DNA from: Deltaproteobacteria bacterium
GTDB taxonomy: Bacteria > Desulfobacterota > Syntrophia > Syntrophales > UBA2210
Direction of reading: 5' to 3'
DNA: 17,728 bases
Assembly (NCBI GenBank): GCA_011056825.1
Contig: DSBH01000296.1
Span: forward strand, 1 to 17,728
A program made the position numbers and the translations under genes. This document shows, piece by piece, positions 1 through 7,011 of this stretch (positions are counted from its first letter, which is position 1; the number at the start of each line of letters is the position of its first letter). Under the pieces are notes generated by a model. The model was given only the letters and a program-made list of their open reading frames with translations. It had not been told where the DNA came from and searched no databases.

Positions 1-4
1 GTAC

Positions 5-66
5 CCCGGTCATCCTGAGTCCTTCGACGGAGCTCAGGAGAAACCTCTGTCGAAGGATAGACCGGG
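5..66. repeat. REP/REPIN-like intergenic palindromic element
   Basis: This is an imperfect nested palindrome. Outer arms CCCGGTC (5-11) and GACCGGG (60-66) pair, inner arms TCCTTCGAC (20-28) and GTCGAAGGA (49-57) pair, and a third pair, CCTGAG (14-19) and CTCAGG (33-38), could form a competing hairpin. From memory, the words CCTTCGAC and GAGCTCAGGA resemble short dispersed intergenic repeats found in many copies in deltaproteobacterial and other environmental genomes. That it is dispersed is inference, since only one copy lies in this window. It sits downstream of the helicase operon and could also protect the 3' end of that transcript. Confidence 0.55.
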
Positions 67-77
67 CAAACAGGAGC

Positions 78-114
78 CAGACAACAAACGTTCCCCTTTC
101 GATCTGGAACGGTT
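78..114 (-). terminator. possible intrinsic terminator of the helicase-nuclease operon
   Basis: Read on the minus strand, GTTCC (arm 106-111 on plus) pairs with GGAAC (arm 89-94), giving a six-base-pair stem CGTTCC/GGAACG with a loop of about 11 nt. It can be extended by AA/TT around a one-base bulge. A short T-rich stretch (TTTGTTGT) follows on the minus strand. It lies about 90 nt after the stop of the RecB/AddA-like gene. The stem is short and the T tract is interrupted, so this is only a candidate. Confidence 0.35.
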
Positions 115-203
115 CACTCGTACCGAATTAACGGGGTGTTGAATTGTCTGTACCGTGAACAGGCTGAACAAATAATTGATTTCGAGAAGATTGTAACTGA
201 ATA

Positions 204-3200
204 CTACGGTTTTACTTCGCTCCAGATTCCCGGTGCCGTGAAAAATATTCCCGCCCTGATCGGGACTGATTGTGACTCTTCACGCGCTTCAACAAGTCGC
301 CGGTACGCCTCGATCTGATTCCGGTACCTGTTTGATTCGGATGCGACGTAGTCATCGACACTTCGGCCGTCAGGGGGACTGCCGCTTTTGAAATCAATAA
401 TCCACCAGGACGCGCCGTCGAACACGGCCAGGTCGATAGCGCCGGATCGAAGCGACTCCGGTGAAAGGGCCTCTTCCAGCTTCCATTCGCTATGAATGAT
501 GGCGCCGTCGGCGTTGAGCAGGCCCGCGATGAAAGGGGAATTCACAGTGTCGGCGGCTTCTGTGAGAAGGGCGGGAGCGATGTCAAGCGCTGATTCCCCG
601 TCCAGTCCCTCCCGTTTCAGAGCTTCTGCGACCGATCGGGACGACGGGAATCGCTTCTTTTCGATATAGTGTTTCAGAAGTCGATGAAGAACGGTTCCCC
701 GTATCGCTGCTTTTCCGGGGATGCCGGGGGTAAGCGCCGTGTCCGCGCCGTTTTCAGATGTTTCCGGGAGGGGTTCTCCGGGGAAATCACTGCCCGGTGC
801 TGCCTCAGGAATAGCCGAAGGCGACGGCGTCACGGTAAATGCCGGTTTTTCGGGAGTGATCTCTATTGACGGCGGCAGGGAAACAACCGGGCGCTTCACC
901 ACGTTCCTTTCGTTGTTGCCGACGGACGGGGGATTGACCGAGACAGAAAGAAATGAACCTTCCGAAGAAAGAGTTTCGATGCCCGGATTGACACGGCTTC
1001 GTGCTTCGTGTTCCAGGATCCACGTGAGCGGGCTGTCGGAAGGCGCAGAGAGACGGTCGTTTTTCTCGTCCGCAACGCCGCTCATGACGAGGTGAAACCG
1101 GGCACGGGTCGCCGCCACGTAGAACCAGCGTTTCGCTTCACCCCACGCCCTTTGTTTGCTGAACCGCTGGAGTATTTTGTAAAGGGGATGAGGGGCGGAA
1201 GCGCGCTGGTCTTTCGCAGTGGCTATGAGGTGATCTTCACGCCGTCCCGGAATGCGCTCCACGAGGTAGGGGGGATTCTTGCTGTTGCCCCCGGAAAGGG
1301 AACGCCAGTCGAGAAAGGGGAGAAATACTATATCGAATTCGAGTCCCTTGGCGTGGTGAATGGTCATCATTTTCACGGGAGACCGGGCCGTCGTCGGGTC
1401 GGCAGGTTCGTAAAAGCCGTCCATGAGGTTCTCGAAGCGGGCCAGGCTTTCCTGGGGGGTTCCCCGGTCGGCTTCGTTTAAAATTTCACACAGGCGAATA
1501 CAGTTGGCAACGCCGGCCATGCCGTAGACGGCCGCCGTTATTCCCGGGCCGTCAAGATCTTCCCAGAATTTTCGTACCACCGTACCGAGAGGGTCCCTCC
1601 CGATCCGCATCAATCCCCGGTCGAGCGCGTGCACGATCGACCGCAGTTCCTGCCGGTCGCGACTTGTGCGCCGTATCTTGTCGATCCATGAACGACCTTC
1701 GGACAGGGCGGTCTCCACCAGGATCGAGATGTCACACCACGACCAAGGGGAACGCAGCAGCGAGGCCCAGGCGAGGTCGTCATGGGGGCGGACAAGAAGT
1801 CTGGCTGTCTGAATGAGGTGAGCCGCTTCCGGCCTGTCGGCGAGACGAAGACCTTCTTCTACCTGGACGGGAACTTCGGCTTTGCGCAGGGCTTTCAGGT
1901 ACCTCGTGAGCCGGTTCCTCGTAAAGAGAAGGATTCCCAGCGACTGTGTCCCACCCGTTTCGACGACGAGCTTCTTCACCTGCGATGCGAGCCAGTCGGC
2001 CTCGTTATCACGGGCCCTGTCACGGTCGGGGTCGGCAAAGACGGCCAGGTCGAGACGGGGCGTCTCCCGTTCGCCGTTGATGTCCGCGGCCGTTGAGGGA
2101 CTGAATGGTGTTTCGTCGGCGTCCGCGTCGGGATCAGTCATTACCGCCGTTCCGAAAAGATCATTCGCCCATTCGATCAGACGAGGATGGGACCTGAAGT
2201 TCGCTTCGAGCCGGAGGCTCGACAGAGTGAGAGGAGGCAACCCGGGGCGGGGAATGCCTTCTTTGGCCTCGTAGAACAGGCCGACTTCGGCGTTGCGGAA
2301 GGCGTAAATGGACTGCTTGGGATCGCCCACGATAAAGACCGTTTTACCGTCGCCGGGTTCCCATCCGCCGACGAGGTATTTAAGCAGTTCCCACTGGGTC
2401 CGGTTCGTGTCCTGAAATTCATCGATGAGAATGTGGGTGAGCCGGTGATCCAGAAAAAGAGACAACTCGGAGGGATCCGCGGTATCGAGGATGCGGAGGG
2501 CGCACTTTTCCAGGCCCGTGAAATCGACAAGCGACCGCCTCCGGCAGAGCCTTTCGTAATCGTCGATAACCTCGGCGCAGAGGATGATGAGATCGAACAG
2601 CACGTCGATGTCAGCCGGGGGTTCATCCTCGGCCGGGAATTCGCGAGTTTCCTTGAGAAGCGAGGCAAGGTGATGCGGCATGCCGGTGATGCGGTTTCCC
2701 CACTCGCTTTTTTGAAACCCCTGGTAAAATCCCGCTTTCGGGCCAAGTTGTTTCCGGGGCGTTCCTTCCTTTGTCAGGAGCACCCCGGCGATGGACTTCC
2801 AGAGGGAAAGATCTTCCCAGCGGGCTGACGGCGTCTGCCGGGGGAGCATCCCCGCGGCCGCGGCGCCTTCTGATTCAAGGTGATGAATGAATTCGTTCCA
2901 GCTGCGTCCCAGCTCGCTTCGCCCGAAATTTTTCTCGAGCTCGGCAAGTCGACGCTCTACGTAAAAACGGGTGCGTTCTTTCAGGACGGCGGTCAGGCGG
3001 GCGGGGTCGGATCCACCCGATTCGCGAATCGTTCCCGTCAGGTCGGCAAAGCTGTCTCTCCTTCGAATAATGTCGACCAGTTCGGTCTCCAGGTCGCGCC
3101 GGTTGTTGTCGTGGTAAAGAAGCCGGTTTTCAAGGGCGGTTCTCGAGGCGTGACCGGCAGGGAGCCGGTCGAGCCGCGTAATGGTAAAACCGATTGACTC

Positions 3201-3659
3201 CTTCGCCATCTGAGGCTGCATCGTTTCATCGATTATATCGAACTCGGGGTTGATTCCACCCTCCAGGGGCGCCCGGGCCGCCAGGTAGCGGCAGAAGCCG
3301 TGGAAGGTCATGATGTTGAGGGCGTTTGACGATGCGGCAAGGTCGACCCGTCCGCCGTGTCGCTCCAGTGCCCCGGCTGCGGACCGCAACAGAACGCCGT
3401 CCGCGTCGCCATCGGCGGGCTCGCCGCGACTCGCCCGCTGCAGGGCGTTCACAACGCGGCTTCGCATTTCCTGGGCTGCTTTTTCCGTGTAGGTGAGGGC
3501 CAGTATTTCGGAAGGATGTTCCACCGTTCCGAGGAGTTTCACGAAGCGGGTGGTCAGCAGCATCGTCTTGCCCGATCCGGCGGGAGACTCAACGTGAAAC
3601 GACCGGGTGACGTCAAGGGCGTTCCTGCGTGATTCTTGGTCGATGAGATCAATGGTCAC
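204..3659 (-). CDS. AddA/RecB-like UvrD-family helicase-nuclease
   Basis: This is a superfamily 1A helicase fused to a PD-(D/E)XK nuclease, about 1151 aa, predicted to process double-strand DNA ends for recombinational repair with the AddB-like protein upstream. All core helicase motifs are visible: Walker A SPAGSGKT (about residues 25-32), motif II DEFQDT (about 412), GDPKQSIYAFR, ANFRSHPRL, motif V TIHHAKGLEFD (about 765) and motif VI WFYVAATRAR (about 844). The C-terminal nuclease shows GTVLHRLLKHY, then GAIDLAVF and IIDFKSG (catalytic D and D-x-K, about 1065-1090) and NQIEAYRR. The frame stays open upstream to 3806, but I chose the GTG at 3659 because a good Shine-Dalgarno (GAGGAGG) lies 6 nt before it and it leaves only an 11-nt overlap with the upstream gene. 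An ATG at 3680 is the alternative. Domain order matches AddA and RecB. The partner gene favours an AddAB-type two-subunit complex rather than RecBCD. Confidence 0.9.
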   Translation of the reverse strand: MTIDLIDQESRRNALDVTRSFHVESPAGSGKTMLLTTRFVKLLGTVEHPSEILALTYTEKAAQEMRSRVVNALQRASRGEPADGDADGVLLRSAAGALERHGGRVDLAASSNALNIMTFHGFCRYLAARAPLEGGINPEFDIIDETMQPQMAKESIGFTITRLDRLPAGHASRTALENRLLYHDNNRRDLETELVDIIRRRDSFADLTGTIRESGGSDPARLTAVLKERTRFYVERRLAELEKNFGRSELGRSWNEFIHHLESEGAAAAGMLPRQTPSARWEDLSLWKSIAGVLLTKEGTPRKQLGPKAGFYQGFQKSEWGNRITGMPHHLASLLKETREFPAEDEPPADIDVLFDLIILCAEVIDDYERLCRRRSLVDFTGLEKCALRILDTADPSELSLFLDHRLTHILIDEFQDTNRTQWELLKYLVGGWEPGDGKTVFIVGDPKQSIYAFRNAEVGLFYEAKEGIPRPGLPPLTLSSLRLEANFRSHPRLIEWANDLFGTAVMTDPDADADETPFSPSTAADINGERETPRLDLAVFADPDRDRARDNEADWLASQVKKLVVETGGTQSLGILLFTRNRLTRYLKALRKAEVPVQVEEGLRLADRPEAAHLIQTARLLVRPHDDLAWASLLRSPWSWCDISILVETALSEGRSWIDKIRRTSRDRQELRSIVHALDRGLMRIGRDPLGTVVRKFWEDLDGPGITAAVYGMAGVANCIRLCEILNEADRGTPQESLARFENLMDGFYEPADPTTARSPVKMMTIHHAKGLEFDIVFLPFLDWRSLSGGNSKNPPYLVERIPGRREDHLIATAKDQRASAPHPLYKILQRFSKQRAWGEAKRWFYVAATRARFHLVMSGVADEKNDRLSAPSDSPLTWILEHEARSRVNPGIETLSSEGSFLSVSVNPPSVGNNERNVVKRPVVSLPPSIEITPEKPAFTVTPSPSAIPEAAPGSDFPGEPLPETSENGADTALTPGIPGKAAIRGTVLHRLLKHYIEKKRFPSSRSVAEALKREGLDGESALDIAPALLTEAADTVNSPFIAGLLNADGAIIHSEWKLEEALSPESLRSGAIDLAVFDGASWWIIDFKSGSPPDGRSVDDYVASESNRYRNQIEAYRRLVEAREESQSVPIRAGIFFTAPGIWSEVKP

Positions 3660-6345
3660 GGTCGGCCTCCTCGTCTCCATTCTCTGCTGCCGGCAGGTCG
3701 CGCGAAAGGCCGCGGACACAGGTTGTTCGAAACGGACACTCGCTGCAGAGGGCATCGGGTTTCTTGACATTCGAGAACGGGTAGGGGCGGGGATCAAAAC
3801 GGCCATCAGCGAGGAGGCGTCCCATATCGGCTATAATCTCCCGCCACCGGTCGAGCGATTCGCCGACGCAGGGAACAATCCGGTATTCCATGGCGTTCAA
3901 TGATTTGACGTGAATATATCCTGCGGCGCACGGTGCATTGTCGATAGTGTTCTTCTGCGACGAGGCCCATTCCCGCAGCGCCATGAAGTAGACCGCGAGC
4001 TGGGGCTCGGTGAAACGACTGCAGAGGTCTCCCCGTGACGGAAGCCTGCCTGTTTTGTAGTCGAGGCACAACCACCCTTCCTGTTCATTGAAATCGATCC
4101 GGTCCATAATGCCGCGTACTGGGAAGGGACATTCCTGAACGGTAAGATTCGTGAAGGAACATTCTTCGGTCAGGCAGCGCCATCCTTTCGACCGGTGTTC
4201 GGCCTCCAGGTCGAGCCACTGCTCGAAAATGCCGGGGAAGGCGGCATCGGCGGATCCCAGCAATCTCCGTGCTTCGAGACGCCAGCCGGGATGATCCGCC
4301 ACGTCGGCAAATTCTTTCGAAACGCAGCGTTCGATCAGTTGTCGCGCATCATCCCGGTTTTCAACAAGATCAATGCCGGATTTCCTGGCCATGTCGCTGA
4401 ACGAGGCGAAAATCCGGTGCAGGCGTTCGCCGCGCTCCCGACGGCTCGGGGGCGCTTCCGCTTCTTCAAGCGGTTCAACGCCGAGCATTTCCTTCACCAG
4501 AAAAATGAAGGGGCAGGAAAGGGCGGTTTTCAGGCGCGACGGCGAAAGTCCTCGGGAAAGTTTTTTGTGGAGAACAGAAGGCGGTGAAAGGGTCCGGTCG
4601 GCGCGAGACGGGGTGTCATCGCCGTTGTTTCCGGAATCAGCGGCGCGTTCCCATGCCGCCCGGAGCCAGGAAGCGCGGAGCCACGACGGGTCGGGATCGG
4701 TCCAGATGTTGATGGTGCGGTGGACCGGTTCTTCGGGCCAGAAGGGCGAGGGTGTGAGTGGTTTCGTGCCGTCCTGCTCGGCCCGAAGCAGTTCGATGGA
4801 CGGCGCCGAATGGAGAATGCGGTTGAACACGACGCGGGCGAATTCGAACTGGCTTTCCGCCGTTCCACCCTGGACGCGGGCTCGTTCGGACCCGTCCATC
4901 AGGGGCAGGGGCCGCACCGGTTGCGGCAGGGAGTGGTCATTCATGTCGAGCAGGTACAGCTTGTCGAATTCAAGCCCCCGCGCTTCGATAATGCCCATGA
5001 TCTGGATGCCCGCGTCTTCGGGACGTTCTGGTTGCGTCCGTTCAAGGGAAGCCCGGTGGGTAAACCATTCGACGAATTCTGCGGCGCTCATGGCCCGATC
5101 GTTCATGTCGGTCCGGAATTCCTGAATAACGGTCGAAAGGTGACGCCAGGCAAGACGGTCCTGCTCATCGGCGAGCACGGGAAACCCGAAGATTTCCCAG
5201 GTTCGGGACAAAAGATCGATCCAGGAAGAAGGGGCGCGTCCACCGGAGGGCATGCTGTTCCGGAGTTCTTTCAGCCTTTCGAACCAGTCCCGCAGAAGAT
5301 CGTTCTCCTTGCTGCGGGTGGATTCGATACAACGTCGCAGTTCGTCCAGACCTGACGAAACACCCTTTTTGAGCCACGTTCGATCGGCGCGGGCTGCCGA
5401 GTGGCGTTCTTCGCGGCGCAATCCGTAATAGGTCGACAAGACCAGGGAAAGCAGGGTTTCGCGTTTTTCTCCTTCAAGAAAAAAGCGCAGGGGCAGGAGG
5501 GATGCCGTAAACAGGGGAAGTCGTGAAAGCGGAGAACCCAGGGTGATGTTGAACCAGTTTTCGCCGGTTTGCGGCGTGTTTCCCAGAAGATCTTCGAGGT
5601 TCGACGACAAGGTCGGTCCATAGGTTTCAACGTTTGGAACGATCACGCCGATCCGGTGAAGGGGAATGTGCCGGGCGTCTTCGACGAGCCGTCCGCAGAG
5701 GTAGGTGGTTTCCTGCTCCGGCGTGGGAAGCGCCGTCGCCGTGACATGTCCAGGAACGGATCGTTGCGGTTGTATGAAGGAGACGTTTGAAACCTTCTGA
5801 AGAAATGAAAAAAGATCCTTTTCGCGGGGCGATGGAAATTCGAATCCCAGGACAGAGCAATCGGTTGGCGGCGTAATCGCCTGTTGTCGCATGGCCTCGG
5901 GTACGTGGGAAATCAGTTCCTCGGGATGAAAATATCCCTGATCTGCAAGCCGCGAGCTGAAACGGCGGGAGGCGATTCTCCGCCACTCAACGAGAGGCGT
6001 GGAAGGCGGCCCCGAGTGGGGATCAATCCCGTGGCGAACCAGGATTCCGTATGTTTCGTCAAGGAGACGGCAGAGTGAAACCCCTTTTTCCAGCGGCTCC
6101 GGCGGGGGAGTGTCTTCCATGACGGCACTCCAGGCGCCCATGCGCCTCAGGTCCGGCGCGGGCAGTGTTTCCGGCCAGGATTCGTTCCATTCCCGGTCCA
6201 GCCACACCTTGAGACTGGCGACGTCGGGACGTTCCCAGGCGGAACGTTCTCCTTGAATCCGGGCTCGGCGGAAATCATGAAGAAGCCGCCTGGCCAGTCT
6301 TCCCGTTGACGTCAGCCACAGGCCGCCCGCGAGGTTCATACTCAT
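3649..6345 (-). CDS. AddB-like PD-(D/E)XK nuclease with Fe-S cysteine pattern, helicase partner
   Basis: This protein of about 898 aa is the probable second subunit of the end-processing complex. The C-terminal third holds a RecB-family nuclease: a first cysteine in LSCPFIFLVKEML (about 610), ERGERLHRIF, GIMDRIDFNE, LDYKTG (catalytic D-x-K, about 760) and EPQLAVYFMAL. It ends with CSECPFRTTC near residue 866. A distant Cys followed by C-x2-C-x5-C is the spacing of the AddB iron-sulfur staple. The N-terminus (WLTSTGRLARRLL) lacks a Walker A motif, so ATP hydrolysis by this subunit is not expected. A degenerate helicase motif V-like segment (IIEARGLEFDKLYLLD) remains. The architecture also fits the family annotated as 'probable DNA repair protein' (TIGR03623, from memory). 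The ATG at 6345 was chosen because AGGTG lies 5 nt upstream. The frame is open to 6468, but the extra N-terminus is Cys/Arg-rich and unlike the family. It is first in a two-gene operon. Confidence 0.82.
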   Translation of the reverse strand: MSMNLAGGLWLTSTGRLARRLLHDFRRARIQGERSAWERPDVASLKVWLDREWNESWPETLPAPDLRRMGAWSAVMEDTPPPEPLEKGVSLCRLLDETYGILVRHGIDPHSGPPSTPLVEWRRIASRRFSSRLADQGYFHPEELISHVPEAMRQQAITPPTDCSVLGFEFPSPREKDLFSFLQKVSNVSFIQPQRSVPGHVTATALPTPEQETTYLCGRLVEDARHIPLHRIGVIVPNVETYGPTLSSNLEDLLGNTPQTGENWFNITLGSPLSRLPLFTASLLPLRFFLEGEKRETLLSLVLSTYYGLRREERHSAARADRTWLKKGVSSGLDELRRCIESTRSKENDLLRDWFERLKELRNSMPSGGRAPSSWIDLLSRTWEIFGFPVLADEQDRLAWRHLSTVIQEFRTDMNDRAMSAAEFVEWFTHRASLERTQPERPEDAGIQIMGIIEARGLEFDKLYLLDMNDHSLPQPVRPLPLMDGSERARVQGGTAESQFEFARVVFNRILHSAPSIELLRAEQDGTKPLTPSPFWPEEPVHRTINIWTDPDPSWLRASWLRAAWERAADSGNNGDDTPSRADRTLSPPSVLHKKLSRGLSPSRLKTALSCPFIFLVKEMLGVEPLEEAEAPPSRRERGERLHRIFASFSDMARKSGIDLVENRDDARQLIERCVSKEFADVADHPGWRLEARRLLGSADAAFPGIFEQWLDLEAEHRSKGWRCLTEECSFTNLTVQECPFPVRGIMDRIDFNEQEGWLCLDYKTGRLPSRGDLCSRFTEPQLAVYFMALREWASSQKNTIDNAPCAAGYIHVKSLNAMEYRIVPCVGESLDRWREIIADMGRLLADGRFDPRPYPFSNVKKPDALCSECPFRTTCVRGLSRDLPAAENGDEEADRDH
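3666..3672 (-). promoter_or_regulatory. ribosome binding site that sets the GTG start of the helicase gene
   Basis: GAGGAGG on the minus strand lies 6 nt upstream of GTG 3659. It is inside the end of the AddB-like coding sequence, as expected for translational coupling across the 11-nt overlap. Confidence 0.6.
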
Positions 6346-6385
6346 TTTTTCACCTGTTCGCTGTTCATGGCAATTCCTGTGCGGA

Positions 6386-6414
6386 ACTGTACTGCATGAC
6401 GGACGCCGTGGCAA
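6386..6414 (-). promoter_or_regulatory. predicted sigma70-type promoter of the AddB/AddA-like operon
   Basis: On the minus strand, TTGCCA (6414-6409, 5 of 6 to consensus) is followed after 17 nt by TACAGT (6391-6386, 4 of 6). This would give a leader of about 35 nt to the ATG at 6345. Confidence 0.45.
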
Positions 6415-6439
6415 GTCCCCGAAACATCTCGATTTGAAT

Positions 6440-6469
6440 TTGCAATTATTGAAGGGTAGGTGGTACAAA
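6440..6469 (+). promoter_or_regulatory. weak candidate promoter for hsp20-lon
   Basis: TTGCAA (6440-6445) and TACAAA (6464-6469) are 18 nt apart, upstream of the Hsp20 gene. I found no convincing sigma32 (-10 CCCCAT-type) element and no CIRCE palindrome, so how heat induction would work here is not visible. A small GC hairpin (CCGCC, cgg, GGCGG at 6478-6490) lies in the presumed leader but does not cover the Shine-Dalgarno. Confidence 0.25.
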
Positions 6470-6514
6470 AAACATTACCGCCCGGGGCGGAAGCAGTGAC
6501 GTGAGGAGCGTGCC

Positions 6515-6964
6515 ATGGACTTTATAAAGATTCGATTTAACGATGATCGAAACGCGGCCACCGGCGACGAACAGACAGGCACAAGTCCGACGCTTCGTTT
6601 TTTTGAACCGATGTTCACTGTCTATCGTCGCGTGTGGCGTCCAGCCGTCGATATCTGCGAGACCGAGGATGACTACATCGTTCTCGTTGAACTGGCGGGT
6701 GTGCAGGAAGATGATCTCAGTCTCGAGATCAGCAACCGGACGGTCCGCATTTACGGAAACCGGCAGGAACGCTTGCAGACAAACAGGACCTGTTATCACC
6801 TTGCCGAGATAACCTACGGGTACTTCGAGCGTTCGCTCACCCTTCCCATTCCCATTGACCGGGATCGCGTGGAAGCTGTTTTCTCAGGAGGATTGCTGGA
6901 AATTCGAATACCCAAAGCCGAGCCGGACACCACCGTTCGAAAGATTCTGGTGCAGGGGCGGTAA
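6515..6964 (+). CDS. hsp20: Hsp20/alpha-crystallin family small heat-shock protein
   Basis: This is an ATP-independent holdase of 149 aa, predicted to bind unfolding cytoplasmic proteins in large oligomers. The alpha-crystallin domain spans roughly residues 45-140. It opens with WRPAVDICETEDDYIV, continues through LAGVQEDDLSLEI and VRIYGNRQE, and closes with FSGGLLEIRIPK, the usual G-x-L-x-I signature near its end. A C-terminal I-x-V motif (KILVQG) resembles the I-x-I/V anchor used for oligomer assembly. GAGGAG lies 7 nt before the ATG. The stop is 47 nt from the start of lon on the same strand, with no terminator between them. The two are probably one stress operon in which Hsp20 holds substrates that Lon can degrade; that functional link is inferred. 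Confidence 0.93.
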   Translation: MDFIKIRFNDDRNAATGDEQTGTSPTLRFFEPMFTVYRRVWRPAVDICETEDDYIVLVELAGVQEDDLSLEISNRTVRIYGNRQERLQTNRTCYHLAEITYGYFERSLTLPIPIDRDRVEAVFSGGLLEIRIPKAEPDTTVRKILVQGR

Positions 6965-7011
6965 CAAGCGGACACCGGGCCGCCTAACCAAAGCGAACCC
7001 TGGAGGATCCC

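Noticed and set aside
136..318. 60-codon plus-strand reading frame at the left edge
   Set aside because: It starts with GTG, has no clear ribosome binding site, overlaps the 3' end of the helicase gene on the opposite strand by 115 nt, and shows no recognisable motif.
6478..6514. RNA thermometer in the hsp20 leader
   Set aside because: The only hairpin (6478-6490) does not pair with the GAGGAG Shine-Dalgarno, and no anti-Shine-Dalgarno is present.
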